From NCBI RefSeq assembly GCF_014651635.1, contig NZ_BMXG01000006.1:151034-215033 (forward strand): a stretch of DNA of 64,000 bases, in the 5' to 3' direction. The notes beneath the pieces are model-generated. The model searched no databases. It had not been told where the DNA came from and saw only the letters and a list, made by a program, of their open reading frames with translations. Numbering within the stretch: the stretch's first letter is position 1; every line of letters begins with the position of its first letter. Source of the stretch: Cerasicoccus arenae. Its GTDB lineage: Bacteria > Verrucomicrobiota > Verrucomicrobiia > Opitutales > Cerasicoccaceae. Of this stretch, positions 9,116-19,741 are shown one piece after another. The position numbers were made by a program, and so were the translations under genes.

Positions 9116-12100
9116 ATGCCTAAGCGTACCGACTTAAAAACCATCCTGATCATTGGCTCCGGCCCCATTGTAATTGGCCAGGCCTGTGAATTTGACTACT
9201 CTGGTGCTCAAGCCTGCAAAGCTCTGAGAGAGGAGGGCTACCGTGTTGTGCTGGTAAACTCCAATCCGGCCACGATCATGACCGATCCAGACTTTGCCGA
9301 TGCGACCTATGTTGAGCCGCTGACGCCACAAATTCTGGAGAAGATTATCGAGCGCGAAAAGCCCGATGCACTGCTGCCGACTCTTGGAGGCCAGACTGGG
9401 CTCAACCTTTCGCTCCAGTTGGCTAAGCTGGGCATCCTAGAGAAATACGGTGTCGAGCTGATCGGTGCCAAAGAAGAGGCCATCAACCGCGGCGAAAACC
9501 GCAAGTTGTTCCGCCAGATCATGCTCGATATCGGCTTGGATATTCCCCAGAGCCAGACGGTTGAAACACTGGAAGAAGCGCGTACCGCAGCATCGGAGAT
9601 TGGTGCATTCCCGCTCATTATCCGCCCTAGCTTTACTCTGGGTGGTACTGGCGGTGGCATTGCCTATAATCGTGAGGAATTCGACCGCATGGTCGCCTAT
9701 GGCCTCGATGCATCCCCCGTCACCGAAGTCCTGATCGAAGAGTGCCTTCTTGGCTGGAAGGAATTCGAGATGGAAGTCATGCGTGACCACAAGGACCAGT
9801 GCGTCGTCATTTGCTCCATTGAAAACTTTGACCCGATGGGCGTCCACACGGGGGATTCCATTACCGTCGCCCCGGCGATGACCCTTTCCGACAAGGAATA
9901 CCAGCTCATGCGTGACGCGTCGTTCGCAGTCATCCGCGCCATTGGCGTGGAAACGGGTGGCTCGAATATCCAGTTCGCCATCAATCCCGAGAATGGCCGG
10001 ATGATCGTTATCGAGATGAATCCCCGCGTGTCGCGTTCCTCGGCGCTGGCGTCCAAGGCCACGGGCTTCCCCATCGCCAAAATCGCCGCCAAGCTCGCGG
10101 TCGGCTATTCAATGGATGAGCTGCGCAATGACATTACGCGGGAAACTCCGGCCAGCTTCGAGCCTACCATTGACTACGTGGTCACCAAAATGCCGCGTTT
10201 CGCCTTCGAGAAGTTCGTTGGTGCTGACCAAACGCTGACGTCTTCCATGAAGTCAGTCGGTGAGGCGATGGCCATTGGCCGCACATTCAAGGAAAGCTTC
10301 CAGAAGGCCCTCCGCTCATTGGAAATCGGCTCGCGCGGCTTTGGCGGCGGCGGCAAATACGGTATCGGAGATCTGCCGAGCGACATCGAGATCCGCGCTG
10401 GTCTGGCCAAGCCTACCATGGAGCGCGTGTTCTACATTCGCTACGCCATGCTCGCGGGCTTCTCGATGGAGGAGATTTTCAACTTCACCAAGATCGACCC
10501 GTGGTTCCTGCATCAGCTCCGCGAAATCGTGGATATTGAGAACGCACTATTCGTCGCCAAGCTCTCCGGGATGACTCCTGAGCTGCTCCGTAAGGCCAAG
10601 GAAAGCGGCTTTAGCGACGTGCAGCTCGCCCACATCCTCAATACCAAGATTCGCAACGTCAAAAAGCTCCGTGAGGATTGGGACGTTAAGACGGTCTATC
10701 GCCTGGTTGATACCTGTGCGGCGGAGTTCGAGGCTTACACCCCTTATTATTATTCCACCTACGGCCTCGAAAATGAGATCGTTAAGTCTGACACCAAAAA
10801 GGTAATGATCATCGGCGGCGGGCCGAATCGGATCGGGCAGGGGATCGAGTTTGACTACTGCTGCGTCCATGCCAGCTACGCCCTGCGCGAAGCCGGCTAC
10901 GAGACCGTCATGATTAATTCCAACCCGGAAACCGTCTCCACGGACTATGATACCTCCGACCGCCTGTTCTTCGAGCCGCTGACGCTGGAAGACGTGCTTG
11001 AGGTCTATCATCAGGAAGGTTGCATGGCTGCCATCGTGCAGTTCGGGGGGCAGACGCCGCTTAATCTCGCGACGCAGCTCAAGGAAAATGGCGTGAACAT
11101 CATCGGCACCTCGCCGGAGATGATTGACGCCGCCGAAGATCGCGAGCGTTTTAAGCAAATTTTGGACCGTGTCGGCCTGAAGCAACCGCGCAATGCGACC
11201 GCCCTCGCGCCTGAGCAGGCTTACGAGTTGGCTGGCGAGATTGGTTTCCCGATTCTCCTTCGTCCGAGCTTCGTCCTTGGCGGTCGCGGCATGTTCATCG
11301 TGTATGACACCGACGAGCTCAAGCGCGTCATCCGCGAAGCCTTTGACGCTGCGCCGGGTCATCCCGTCCTCATCGATAAGTTCCTCGAAGATGCGATTGA
11401 GCTGGACGTGGACGCCATCAGTGACGGCGAAACCGTTGTCATCGGTGGCATGTTGGAGCACATTGAATACGCTGGCGTGCACAGTGGTGACGCCGCCATG
11501 GTCATGCCGCCTCATACGCTCTCCAAGGAGATGCTGGACACCGTCCGCACCGCGACCTTCGCCTTGGCTCGCGAGCTGGAAGTCATCGGCCTGATGAACG
11601 TCCAATACGCGATTAAGGACGACGAGCTGTACATCCTTGAGGTCAACCCGCGCGCCTCGCGCACGGCACCCTTTATTTCCAAGGCAATCGGCAAGCCGCT
11701 GGCAAAATATGCTGCGCGCGTAATGGCGGGTGAGAAGTTGACGGACATTGGTTTTACCGAGGAAATCGTGCCTCATTTCTGGGCAGTCAAGGAGTCGGTG
11801 TTCCCGTTCATCCGTTTCCCCGGCGCCCCAATTACGCTGTCGCCGGAAATGCGCTCCACTGGAGAAGTCATGGGGCTGGACCACAATCTCGGCTTGGCGA
11901 TTGCCAAGAGCCAAATGGCCGCGCAGCCTGCATTGCCAACCGAAGGCAACGTGTTCCTCTCTGTTCGCGACAAGGATAAGCCTCGTGCGATTGAGTTGGC
12001 TAAAGAACTCGTGGCCCTCGGTTTCAAATTGCATTCGACATCGGGCACCGCGAAAGTGCTCGAAGAAGCAGGCCTCCCCGTGAAGCGCTTGTTCAAGCTG

Positions 12101-12346
12101 AGTGAGGGTGCCCGCCCCAATGTGATTGACATGCTCAAGAACAATCAGATGAGCCTGATCATCAACACGCCCAGTGGCCAGACTCCGCGTCTCGACGAAA
12201 ATCAGATTCGCGAAGAGGCCGTGCTGCGCAAAGTTTGTATCATGACGACGCTCAGCTTCGCCGAAGGTGCCCTCAACGGCATTAAGGCTCTGAAGGAAGT
12301 TCCGCTCTCAGTCCGTTCGCTGCAAGAATTCGCCCAAGAGCTTTAG
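9116..12346 (+). CDS. carB: Carbamoyl-phosphate synthase large subunit
   Basis: 1076 residues, the standard length for CarB. It makes carbamoyl phosphate from bicarbonate, ammonia (from CarA) and two ATP, feeding pyrimidine and arginine synthesis. Two homologous halves are visible: [20 protein letters not shown] near residue 10 and [20 protein letters not shown] near residue 563. Each is followed by an ATP-grasp domain ([21 protein letters not shown]). A C-terminal MGS-like allosteric domain (from about 940) includes [14 protein letters not shown]. carA is not adjacent. No Shine-Dalgarno is evident before the ATG. Confidence 0.98.
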   Translation: MPKRTDLKTILIIGSGPIVIGQACEFDYSGAQACKALREEGYRVVLVNSNPATIMTDPDFADATYVEPLTPQILEKIIEREKPDALLPTLGGQTGLNLSLQLAKLGILEKYGVELIGAKEEAINRGENRKLFRQIMLDIGLDIPQSQTVETLEEARTAASEIGAFPLIIRPSFTLGGTGGGIAYNREEFDRMVAYGLDASPVTEVLIEECLLGWKEFEMEVMRDHKDQCVVICSIENFDPMGVHTGDSITVAPAMTLSDKEYQLMRDASFAVIRAIGVETGGSNIQFAINPENGRMIVIEMNPRVSRSSALASKATGFPIAKIAAKLAVGYSMDELRNDITRETPASFEPTIDYVVTKMPRFAFEKFVGADQTLTSSMKSVGEAMAIGRTFKESFQKALRSLEIGSRGFGGGGKYGIGDLPSDIEIRAGLAKPTMERVFYIRYAMLAGFSMEEIFNFTKIDPWFLHQLREIVDIENALFVAKLSGMTPELLRKAKESGFSDVQLAHILNTKIRNVKKLREDWDVKTVYRLVDTCAAEFEAYTPYYYSTYGLENEIVKSDTKKVMIIGGGPNRIGQGIEFDYCCVHASYALREAGYETVMINSNPETVSTDYDTSDRLFFEPLTLEDVLEVYHQEGCMAAIVQFGGQTPLNLATQLKENGVNIIGTSPEMIDAAEDRERFKQILDRVGLKQPRNATALAPEQAYELAGEIGFPILLRPSFVLGGRGMFIVYDTDELKRVIREAFDAAPGHPVLIDKFLEDAIELDVDAISDGETVVIGGMLEHIEYAGVHSGDAAMVMPPHTLSKEMLDTVRTATFALARELEVIGLMNVQYAIKDDELYILEVNPRASRTAPFISKAIGKPLAKYAARVMAGEKLTDIGFTEEIVPHFWAVKESVFPFIRFPGAPITLSPEMRSTGEVMGLDHNLGLAIAKSQMAAQPALPTEGNVFLSVRDKDKPRAIELAKELVALGFKLHSTSGTAKVLEEAGLPVKRLFKLSEGARPNVIDMLKNNQMSLIINTPSGQTPRLDENQIREEAVLRKVCIMTTLSFAEGALNGIKALKEVPLSVRSLQEFAQEL

Positions 12347-12387
12347 CTCACGCCCTTGGCGGAGTAGTTAAATATTCGTCGTTCAAG

Positions 12388-12414
12388 TCCTGGCAGTGCA
12401 CAGCCCTGCCAGGA
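12388..12414. terminator. Hairpin between convergent carB and hypothetical gene
   Basis: Perfect 9-bp inverted repeat TCCTGGCAG / CTGCCAGGA with a 9-base loop, 42 bp past carB. There is no strong T tract on either side, so Rho-independent termination is possible but unproven. Confidence 0.55.
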
Positions 12415-12456
12415 TGTTGTCGGGTTACTTGAAAGTTCTGCCTCCCAATGGCAGCG

Positions 12457-13212
12457 CTATTCGCGCTCCATGGAGGTGATGACCTTGGTCTTGTCCTCGA
12501 TCGATGTGATGATGGGCTTGCCGCCAATCGTTAAGGCCATCTCCATGTGTTGCTCTTGCTTGACCGTGCCAATGCCAGGTGCCAGCCAGTTGGTTTCCTT
12601 GATCTTACCGTCTTGAATGTTGAGGGTCTGCGAGCCGCTGTTGATCACGCCTGTAATGGTGCCCGTAACCTTGTAGCGCAGCACATTTTCCAGCTTGCCC
12701 AATGCGGTGTCGAGGGTGACGTATTCATAATCCGAACTGGTGGTGCTGATCTTCATGCCTTTCATGGACATGGTTGATTGGAAAGGCTCACCCGCTTTGA
12801 CCTTGTTGAAGTCAATCAATACGGAGGGGTCAGAATACAGCGCGTCTTTGTTAAAGGGTACACCGTCTGGAAGCTGGCCATAATTTAAAACGGTTTGGCC
12901 TTTTTCCGAAAAGAGAATGTTCAGGCTGTCGTGAGATTCGCCGCCAGACATCTTGCTCTTTTGGGACACATTCTGTTGAAGAATCAAGGCACCTTCCGTC
13001 GTGAACTCCGGGTAGATATTATCCACGATAGTCTCGGATGATGTCCCGCTGATTTCGTCGACCTGTTCGCCTTCGAGCAGGACGAAGCGCCGCGTTTTCT
13101 CAATCTGGTAATTCCAGACGACTCCCTTTTCAATCGGGAAGTATTTCTCGATTTGAGCGTTCAGAGAGACGACGAATGGTAATAGCCCCAGCAGAGCCAA
13201 GCAGGATTTCAT
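12457..13212 (-). CDS. Secreted hypothetical protein
   Basis: 251 residues with a typical signal peptide (MKSCLALLGLLPFVVSLNAQ, cleavage likely after NAQ). The mature part looks beta-rich, with alternating polar and hydrophobic strands and repeated Thr/Ser segments. The opening YFPIEKGVVWNYQIEK resembles many secreted Bacteroidetes/Verrucomicrobia proteins whose first strand reads 'Y.P...G..W.Y'. No enzymatic motif is visible. It stands alone between carB (convergent) and the ftsH terminator region. Confidence 0.75.
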   Translation of the reverse strand: MKSCLALLGLLPFVVSLNAQIEKYFPIEKGVVWNYQIEKTRRFVLLEGEQVDEISGTSSETIVDNIYPEFTTEGALILQQNVSQKSKMSGGESHDSLNILFSEKGQTVLNYGQLPDGVPFNKDALYSDPSVLIDFNKVKAGEPFQSTMSMKGMKISTTSSDYEYVTLDTALGKLENVLRYKVTGTITGVINSGSQTLNIQDGKIKETNWLAPGIGTVKQEQHMEMALTIGGKPIITSIEDKTKVITSMERE

Positions 13213-13358
13213 TTATCAAAGGTAAGCGTAGGCGCGTACGTTTAGCAAGGCCAGAGGCGGGTACAAAAAAGGGGTGGATTGATTGACTCGCTGATTCAGT
13301 CATTAGCTGGGTCAAGAGTAAGCCGAGCGTCGGTTAAACCCTGTCTCTGGGCACAACA

Positions 13359-13387
13359 ACGGCGTAGTTGGCAGGCAACTACGCCGT
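13359..13387 (-). terminator. Terminator-like hairpin downstream of ftsH
   Basis: Perfect 12-bp inverted repeat ACGGCGTAGTTG / CAACTACGCCGT with a 5-base loop, 31 bp past the ftsH stop. In the ftsH direction it is followed by TTGTTGTG, only moderately T-rich. Confidence 0.7.
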
Positions 13388-13417
13388 GTTTTCGGCAAAA
13401 GAATTGTTGGGTGATGT

Positions 13418-15535
13418 TTACGCAGGGATGCCAGCTGGCGCAGCCCCGGGCAGGCCGTCATTATCGTCATCTTCCTCTGCCTTCTTACCCTTGACCGGAG
13501 GTTTTTCCTCGGCAGGTTCTTCGCTGGGCGGGGAGATGTTGTTAATGACGGGTGAGCGGATTTCCCCGAATTTTAGAATCTCATGAACGTGCTTGCCTTC
13601 GATGGTCTCGAATTCCAGCAGAGCTTCACCGATCGTTTCCAACTGTTTGCGGTATTCCTCGACGATCTGCGCAGCGCGCTTGTATTGCGTGTTCAGGATC
13701 TTCTGAATTTCGTAGTCGATCTTGCGCGCGGTTTCTTCGGAATAATTCTGGTTCCGGGTAATTTCTTTGGCCAAGAAAATATGGTCTTGGTTGTCGCCGA
13801 GAGCCACCGGGCCGATGTCGCTCATGCCCCAGTCACAGACCATTTGGCGGGCAATTTGCGTCGCCTGCTTGATGTCACTGGAGGCACCGTTGGAGAAGTC
13901 GCCGGTTTCGAGTTCTTCCCCAATACGGCCCGCCATGGCAGAGCAAATCATATTGAGCAAATCGTTTTTGGAATGCCCAAGGATTTCCTTGATCGGCGTG
14001 TACATTGCCATACCGAGTGCGCGACCACGCGGAAGAATGGTTACCTTGTGCAGCTCGACATTTTTGTCCTTGAGGACGGCTTGCACGAGGGCGTGCCCTG
14101 CTTCGTGGAATGCGATTGAGCGCTTGTCCGCCTCATCCATGACCTTGCGGCGCTCGCGGCCGTAGGCAATTTTGTCGCGCGCCTCTTCGATGTCAGCAGA
14201 GTCGACTTCAGACTTATCACGACGGGCAGCCACCAAGGCACCTTCATTAAGCAGGTTGGCAAGGTCGGCACCTGAAAAACCAGCGGTGCTGCGGGCGACG
14301 CGGGTCATGTCAACATCGCGGCTCATCTTAATCTTCTTGGCGTGAACCTTGAGGATTTCTTCGCGGCCACGGAGGTCGGGCAGGTCGATCAACACTTGGC
14401 GGTCGAAACGGCCAGGGCGAAGGAGCGCCTTGTCGAGCACGTCGGGGCGGTTTGTTGCCGCGATGATGATGACGCCTTCGTGGCCGTCAAAGCCATCCAT
14501 CTCAACCAGCAGCGAGTTGAGCGTTTGTTCGCGCTCGTCGTTGCCACCACCGAGACCGGCACCACGTTGGCGACCAACGGCGTCGATTTCGTCAATAAAG
14601 ACAATACAAGGGGCGTTTTTGCGGCCTTGCTCAAACATGTCGCGGACACGGGCAGCGCCTACGCCAACAAACATTTCCACGAAATCCGAGCCGCTAATGG
14701 AAAAGAAAGGCACGTCTGCTTCGCCAGCAACTGCCTTAGCAAGAAGCGTTTTACCAGTGCCGGGAGGGCCAACCATCAGCACGCCCTTGGGCACTTTACC
14801 ACCGATCTTCTGGAATTTCTTGGGATCGCGGAGGAAGTCCACCACTTCGGCAACTTCTTCCTTGGCCTCATCACAACCAGCCACGTCCTTGAAGAGGAAA
14901 CGGTCCTTGTCGCGGGTAAGCAGCTTGGCGCGGCTCTTGCCGAAGGACATTGCACCCTTGCCGGCCATCTTGAGCTGGCGCACAAACAGGAAGTAAATCA
15001 GGCCAATGATGATCAGGAAGGGTAGCAGGTTGACGAGGATTTCCATCATCACCGTGCTCGCTGGCTTCGGGAAAACTTTATAAGGTGCGTCTGGCCGGGT
15101 CAGTTGGTCGTAGGACTCATCCGTCAGACGACCAGCACACGTAAATGGAAGGAGCTCAGGATTATCTGTCTGTTGTGGGATTTTATCGACCTTGGAAGAG
15201 GTTGACGTCGACTCGCTTTTCGCTTCGGCGTCTGCTTTGGTTGGCTCTGGTGCCTTATAGTCAGGGTTTTTCAGCTTACCCCACATGGCATACCACTGCG
15301 GGCCGCCGCTGGGGTCAGACTTTAAATACAGCTCTGCCAACTCGCCAGAATCTGCTTTTTTCATCAACTCGGTCACGGTCAGGTTCTCGGAACCTGTCGG
15401 TTGGCCGGGTGACAGCTTCCAAAGCATCACGATCGCTGAAATGACCACCAGCCAGATGATGATCATTTTTGGATGAAATGATCCTGGTGGCGGATTTTTT
15501 GTCGCGTCGTCGCGGTTGTCGTCTTTATCGCTCAT
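13418..15535 (-). CDS. ftsH: ATP-dependent zinc metalloprotease FtsH
   Basis: 705 residues. Membrane segments at about 23-39 and 163-185 flank a periplasmic domain. Next come the AAA+ module with Walker A GPPGTGKT (256-263), Walker [14 protein letters not shown], and the zinc-protease motif HEAGH. FtsH forms a membrane hexamer that degrades misfolded membrane proteins and short-lived regulators. The periplasmic part is longer than in E. coli and has a low-complexity Lys/Ser/Glu insert (about 95-125). It is followed by a Pro/Glu/Lys-rich tail (about 680-705). tilS lies 29 bp upstream, a common pairing. Confidence 0.97.
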   Translation of the reverse strand: MSDKDDNRDDATKNPPPGSFHPKMIIIWLVVISAIVMLWKLSPGQPTGSENLTVTELMKKADSGELAELYLKSDPSGGPQWYAMWGKLKNPDYKAPEPTKADAEAKSESTSTSSKVDKIPQQTDNPELLPFTCAGRLTDESYDQLTRPDAPYKVFPKPASTVMMEILVNLLPFLIIIGLIYFLFVRQLKMAGKGAMSFGKSRAKLLTRDKDRFLFKDVAGCDEAKEEVAEVVDFLRDPKKFQKIGGKVPKGVLMVGPPGTGKTLLAKAVAGEADVPFFSISGSDFVEMFVGVGAARVRDMFEQGRKNAPCIVFIDEIDAVGRQRGAGLGGGNDEREQTLNSLLVEMDGFDGHEGVIIIAATNRPDVLDKALLRPGRFDRQVLIDLPDLRGREEILKVHAKKIKMSRDVDMTRVARSTAGFSGADLANLLNEGALVAARRDKSEVDSADIEEARDKIAYGRERRKVMDEADKRSIAFHEAGHALVQAVLKDKNVELHKVTILPRGRALGMAMYTPIKEILGHSKNDLLNMICSAMAGRIGEELETGDFSNGASSDIKQATQIARQMVCDWGMSDIGPVALGDNQDHIFLAKEITRNQNYSEETARKIDYEIQKILNTQYKRAAQIVEEYRKQLETIGEALLEFETIEGKHVHEILKFGEIRSPVINNISPPSEEPAEEKPPVKGKKAEEDDDNDGLPGAAPAGIPA

Positions 15536-15564
15536 TATTAGGTAAAAAGAAAGTTAATCATCCG

Positions 15565-17007
15565 TTAGAATGCTCGGTAAGTCAACCACAGAGCCGATTT
15601 GCATTCAGAACCTACCCGGCAGGACTCGCTGGGTGGCAATCCAGGGACCCAAAGTATGTCCCCGCCGCCATCACAGACCACTGGAAGCCGTTTTCGTTCC
15701 CTTTCGGGGATTTTGCGGTCGGTAAAACAATCCTGCAGTTTGCGCGAGCCGGGACAGCCGAGCGGTCGGTAACGATCACCGGGTTGCCAGAGACGGACTT
15801 GTAGTTGCATGGCTTCGGCGACTGCGCCGCCTAGGTAGACGCTTTCGGTCTCCGGAAAATTTCCTGCGCGAATGGCTGTCCGGAGCGTTGGGTTAAGTTT
15901 AGCAGTGCGGAGCTGGAGCCAACGGCGGGCTGGCAAGGCCAAGGCGCTGTCTAAGGTCAAGGTGTGGGGCGTCCAACTGGGCGCGCGGTGGTCGACGATT
16001 AATTTGATCACGCCCCGGTCGTCGGCGACGAGAAAACGCGCGTGCCCAATGCTGAAGCGGAGCGGGGCCAGCTCGATCCAGTTATCCAGCAGGTCATCCA
16101 ATCCATTGGCGGACAAATTTTGGAGTAAATCCTGTCGAGCCAGCCAGCGCAGGAGGGCCCGGCGCCAAAGGGCGCGTGGTTTCCCGCGTAGTGTGAGGGA
16201 GCTGAGTGTGTCTTCTTGGGTATCGGCGGGGAAAACGGTTTCCAGCCAAAGGTCGAGTGCTTCGGCATCTTCTTCCAGAAGTTGTCGAGTGCGGGTCGTA
16301 CCGGCTAAGGCAGTGCCGGGGCTGGCTGCGCTCAGCACTGGCCAAACCTGATGCCGCACGCGGTTGCGGAAAAAGTTGGTTGAGTGGTTGGTCGCGTCCT
16401 CCCGCCACTCAATGCCGATTGTGCGGAGGCCTTCCTCGATGAGAGCACGGGGCCAGTTCAGCATGGGCCGAATGTGGACGGGGCTCTTGCTGGTTGGTTG
16501 GCTAACGGGCCGTGGCGCGGCGAGGCCCTCCGTCCCGGACCCACGGCAGATGCGCATGAGCAGGGTTTCGGCAATGTCGTTGGCGTGCTGGCCCAGACAG
16601 ATGAACGAGCAGCCGGATTCGGCAAAAAAATTCAGACGGGCGTTGCGGAGTTCATTTTCGCCAACGTTGGCGTCGGGCGCGGGTGGGGCAGCTTGGCCGG
16701 CGTGAAACGCTAAGCCCAATGCTTGGGCAACTTCGCGCACGAATTCAGCATCGGCTGCCGCCGCTTCTCCACGTACTCCGTGATTAAAGTGCAAGACACG
16801 CAATTGGCTACGGCGCTTGGGGTAGCGAGCCCACAGAAGCAGTAGCAGGGCGAGGGAGTCTGCCCCACCCGAGCAGGCAACGCCCCAGCTCACAGCGAAT
16901 TGATTGAGCACGTGGGTGGTAGCGGGGTGCAGGGATTCTGTTTGCCAGTGTTCCGCTAGCCGCTGGGCCTGTTGATACCAATCGGGCACGATCTTCAAAC
17001 TATACAC
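15565..17007 (-). CDS. tilS: tRNA(Ile)-lysidine synthase
   Basis: 480 residues. The N-type ATP pyrophosphatase P-loop reads CSGGADSLALLLLLW and is followed by LRVLHFNHGVRGEAAAADAEF and the conserved ICLGQHANDIAETLLMRICRG. It converts the wobble C of the AUA-reading tRNA-Ile to lysidine, an essential modification. The C-terminal TilS substrate-binding domain is present (LWQPGDRYRPLGCPGSRKL). The annotated start is GTG at 17007; a second in-frame GTG lies six codons downstream. It is followed by ftsH and probably cotranscribed. Confidence 0.92.
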   Translation of the reverse strand: MYSLKIVPDWYQQAQRLAEHWQTESLHPATTHVLNQFAVSWGVACSGGADSLALLLLLWARYPKRRSQLRVLHFNHGVRGEAAAADAEFVREVAQALGLAFHAGQAAPPAPDANVGENELRNARLNFFAESGCSFICLGQHANDIAETLLMRICRGSGTEGLAAPRPVSQPTSKSPVHIRPMLNWPRALIEEGLRTIGIEWREDATNHSTNFFRNRVRHQVWPVLSAASPGTALAGTTRTRQLLEEDAEALDLWLETVFPADTQEDTLSSLTLRGKPRALWRRALLRWLARQDLLQNLSANGLDDLLDNWIELAPLRFSIGHARFLVADDRGVIKLIVDHRAPSWTPHTLTLDSALALPARRWLQLRTAKLNPTLRTAIRAGNFPETESVYLGGAVAEAMQLQVRLWQPGDRYRPLGCPGSRKLQDCFTDRKIPERERKRLPVVCDGGGDILWVPGLPPSESCRVGSECKSALWLTYRAF

Positions 17008-17091
17008 GAATACAGGATGCGCGCCGCAAAAAGTGACGCTTCGCAGTGGTTTGGCGAAAATTTAACAAGCTGGCTTGCCAGCGGGTGGTGC

Positions 17092-17739
17092 TTAGTCGGC
17101 TGCCAAATCGAGCAATTCCTTGTCCCGGGCTGCCCGAACGGCGTCCACAATGGCGATGCCAACGAGGTCCATGCCAGCTAGTTGTTGGAAGCGGCTTTCA
17201 AACTCATCACGCTCTTCTTCGGTGAAAATCTTACGCTGGAGCCGGCAGGCCAAGACCAGAGCGAGTAAAGCGGCTTCTTCAGGCGCGGGGATGGCTTCCG
17301 GGTCCAAAACGAGGTCGCGGATCTGTTTAACCACGTCTTGGCGGAGGCGATCGTCAGCCTGTGGATAGATGGGGGAGTCGCGGCGGATGAAGAATATCTT
17401 ATCCTTACGGTCCAGCACTTCTTCGTCTACCAAATGCTCTAAGGTTTTACTAACCAATAGCTTGCCTTGTAGGGCGAGGCGTCCAATCGCTTTGCGAAAT
17501 GGGATTTCTTTGTCCCCTTCGCGCACGACTTGGAGCGCGGAGTTGAGCAGCGGCCGTTGCGGGTACTGTTCCTTAAGAATGATGATGCTGTTTGCGTCAG
17601 AATCGATGACATTGCGGAAAGTCAGCTCCAGAAGGAAGGCACCAGCCAAGCCAATCTCCAGCGACTTGCGCGGAAGGGCGTGAAATTTCCCCGTTTTGGG
17701 GTCCAGGGCGAGGATGATTAACTGCTCGGCAAATGTCAT
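17092..17739 (-). CDS. GPP34 (GOLPH3/Vps74-like) family phosphoprotein
   Basis: 215 residues matching the GPP34 fold. The start MTFAEQLIILALDPKTGKF is typical of the family ('L.EeLlLLALdd..G'). LAGAFLLELTFRNVI and helical repeats follow, ending in VDAVRAARDKELLDLAAD. Eukaryotic members bind phosphatidylinositol-4-phosphate at the Golgi. Bacterial members occur mainly in Actinobacteria and scattered other phyla and have no firmly assigned role. It lies 84 bp upstream of tilS in the same direction. Confidence 0.82.
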   Translation of the reverse strand: MTFAEQLIILALDPKTGKFHALPRKSLEIGLAGAFLLELTFRNVIDSDANSIIILKEQYPQRPLLNSALQVVREGDKEIPFRKAIGRLALQGKLLVSKTLEHLVDEEVLDRKDKIFFIRRDSPIYPQADDRLRQDVVKQIRDLVLDPEAIPAPEEAALLALVLACRLQRKIFTEEERDEFESRFQQLAGMDLVGIAIVDAVRAARDKELLDLAAD

Positions 17740-17948
17740 GGAGGCAGTGAAGCGGTTTTCGGGCAGCGCGGAAAGACAAAATCCATTTCATCGATACTAA
17801 ATGAATAATGCAGTTCTTACTTGCCTGTTGTCATTAAATATCTCATACATGCCCTGTTTTTACTGAGAAAAAGCGTCCGGACCAACATCTTCGGGGGCGG
17901 CTTTTCAGTTAAGACTGGGCGTTTAGCCCGCAGTGAACTTGGTTCGGG

Positions 17949-17980
17949 GCGCCGGAATCCAGTTCGTTATCCTCCGGCGC
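17949..17980 (+). promoter_or_regulatory. Leader hairpin upstream of the RRM gene
   Basis: Perfect 8-bp stem GCGCCGGA / TCCGGCGC with a 16-base loop, ending 23 bp before the proposed GTG start of the RRM protein. A smaller GGGC/GCCC hairpin lies just upstream near 17923-17935. Placement suggests an RNA element acting on translation of the RRM gene; this is inference. Confidence 0.5.
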
Positions 17981-18003
17981 TGAACAAGAAAAGAATTAAG
18001 ACA

Positions 18004-18423
18004 GTGGACATATACGTTGGGAACATTCCCTACGATCTATCTGACGAAGAGCTGATGAGCCTTTTTGGCCCACACGGCGAAGTTACGTCAGCTAAAGTCA
18101 TCATCGACCGCGAAACCGGTCGTTCCAAGGGCTTCGCATTCGTCACCATGACGAATGAAGACGAAGCAAACGCAGCAGTGGAGGCCGTAAATGGAGTAGA
18201 CATCGGCGGCCGGCCTGCAAAGGTCAACATCGCGCGTCCGCGTGAAGAACGACCTCCTCGTCGCGACTTCGGTGGCGGCGGTGGCGGCGGTCGCAGCTTC
18301 GGCGGCGGCGGCGGCGGCGGTCGTAGCTTCGGCGGCGGCGGCGGCGGTGGTCGCGGCGGCTTCGGCGGCGGCGGTGATCGTCGTGGCGGCGGTGGCGGCG
18401 GTCGCGATCGTCGTCCTTACTAA
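18004..18423 (+). CDS. Glycine-rich RRM RNA-binding protein
   Basis: 139 residues: one RRM domain (about 1-80) with RNP2 IYVGNI and RNP1 KGFAFVTM. A C-terminal low-complexity tail follows, built from FGGGGGGGR-type repeats and ending in RDRRPY. Such single-RRM Gly-rich proteins are frequent in Cyanobacteria and Verrucomicrobiota, where they bind RNA and several are cold-induced. I chose the GTG at 18004 (V/M-DIYVGN) because the family begins there. The frame stays open upstream for another 61 codons, but that stretch does not resemble the family and overlaps a structured leader. Confidence 0.9.
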   Translation: MDIYVGNIPYDLSDEELMSLFGPHGEVTSAKVIIDRETGRSKGFAFVTMTNEDEANAAVEAVNGVDIGGRPAKVNIARPREERPPRRDFGGGGGGGRSFGGGGGGGRSFGGGGGGGRGGFGGGGDRRGGGGGGRDRRPY

Positions 18424-18462
18424 TCCCCTTGGGCTTACTCCAGCTCAAGTAGCTGTTTACGA

Positions 18463-18493
18463 GGCGGACAGCCGTTTAAAAGGCTGATCCGCC
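18463..18493 (+). terminator. Terminator-like hairpin after the RRM gene
   Basis: GGCGGA-CAGCC pairs with GGCTG-A-TCCGCC (11 bp with a one-base bulge), 40 bp after the RRM stop. No T tract follows. Confidence 0.55.
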
Positions 18494-18512
18494 AATCCAT
18501 CATTTCAGGAAT

Positions 18513-18537
18513 AACGCCGGCCACACTGGTCGGCGTT
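18513..18537. terminator. Second hairpin between convergent RRM and nitrilase genes
   Basis: Inverted repeat AACGCCG / CGGCGTT with an 11-base loop. It may serve either strand; flanking T content is low. Confidence 0.4.
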
Positions 18538-18644
18538 AATTGCGTACACATTTCTGCAGGGCCTTGACCAAGAATTCCCGTGTTTGGTCATCAATCAGCC
18601 CGTCCGCCCGCTCCGTTCAAGACGGCCCTGGGCAAAATCGCGGC

Positions 18645-19724
18645 TCACTCATAGCGGAACTCGCCGCTGAACAGGTCGGTGTCCTCTACAATGGGGCCGT
18701 GCGATGTATCGATGAACTGAGCTTCTTTGCTCAGGAGCTGGGTGTAGAGCTCGGGGCGACGATCCTTTAAATAGTGATAGGCTGGGGCAGGGTGGGTGCG
18801 GCCATAGTAGGCCGGGACGCAGTCCGCGACCAGCAGCGTATCCTGCTCATTGTGTGCGGCGACGAGGATTTCGCCGTGGGGCGAGCAGACCATCGAGTTG
18901 CCCCGATAATGCCAGGAATCGCCGTCGCGCGTCTCATAGCCGCAGCGATTCACATAGGCGAAGAACAGATTGTTAGAGTAGGCGTGCGCGGGGAATTGCA
19001 CTTTGGCCACGTCGGGGTAGGGGACTGCGCTCATACGGCCGTCTGGCAGCCGGTAAAAGGTGTCCGCCGCCGTGGGGCCGGCAATGAGCTTGGCACCTTT
19101 CAACGCGAGAATGCGCATCAGCTCGGGGAACTCGCACTCGTAGCAATTGACCACGCCAACCGGGAAATCGTGGATGCGGTGGACGGGGTAATCGCTGTCG
19201 CCAACGTCCCAATTGTCGCGCTCCTGCTGGCCGTAAAGGTGGCACTTCTGGTAGCTGTCAAGTAGCTTGCCATGTTCGTCGATCACGGCGATCGAGTCGT
19301 AATAATACGCGCGATCCGGGCGGTCGATGCGTTCACCGTAGGAGACGACGATCCCCATCTTCGCGGCCTTGGCAAGCTCGCGGATACGGGTGATGCTCGG
19401 TCCGTCGCTGGTCTCGGCGGTCGCGTGTGCCGTCTCGGGATTGTGCGTGTAGCCCTGTAAATAAAGCTCCGGAAACGAGATCAACTGCGCACCATATTGC
19501 TTGGCCTTATCCACGGCCATTTCGAGGCGGCGGAGGTTGGCGTCCGTCGCATCGTCGCCGCACGCGCCTTGCGCCTGATAAATCGCCAATCGGATGCCTG
19601 CGCCACGCTTGGGCAGCTCATCATAGATCGACGTGCGGACTTGGAGTTTGCGGTACGATGCCTCGACGGTTGGTCCGTGGTTCGGCGTGCCGTCGTTGAC
19701 GAGGAAACTGGATACATCGGGCAT
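18645..19724 (-). CDS. Nitrilase-superfamily carbon-nitrogen hydrolase
   Basis: 359 residues with the Glu-Lys-Cys catalytic triad of the nitrilase fold: FPELYLQGY (Glu), YQKCHLYGQQER (Lys) and VVNCYECEFPELMR (Cys). The enzyme should hydrolyse an amide or nitrile bond; the closest general resemblance is to carbamoyl-putrescine or aliphatic amidase branches. An N-terminal extension of about 45 residues precedes the usual 'IRLAIYQAQ' strand and may indicate a later true start or an accessory segment. It is followed in reverse by the RRM gene and is probably a single-gene unit. Confidence 0.85.
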   Translation of the reverse strand: MPDVSSFLVNDGTPNHGPTVEASYRKLQVRTSIYDELPKRGAGIRLAIYQAQGACGDDATDANLRRLEMAVDKAKQYGAQLISFPELYLQGYTHNPETAHATAETSDGPSITRIRELAKAAKMGIVVSYGERIDRPDRAYYYDSIAVIDEHGKLLDSYQKCHLYGQQERDNWDVGDSDYPVHRIHDFPVGVVNCYECEFPELMRILALKGAKLIAGPTAADTFYRLPDGRMSAVPYPDVAKVQFPAHAYSNNLFFAYVNRCGYETRDGDSWHYRGNSMVCSPHGEILVAAHNEQDTLLVADCVPAYYGRTHPAPAYHYLKDRRPELYTQLLSKEAQFIDTSHGPIVEDTDLFSGEFRYE

Positions 19725-19741
19725 AAGTGAGCGTGCAGGCG

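Noticed and set aside
10547..12034. Long open frame of 495 codons on the minus strand
   Set aside because: It lies entirely antisense to carB, whose protein sequence is unmistakable; the open frame is a by-product of GC-rich codon use.
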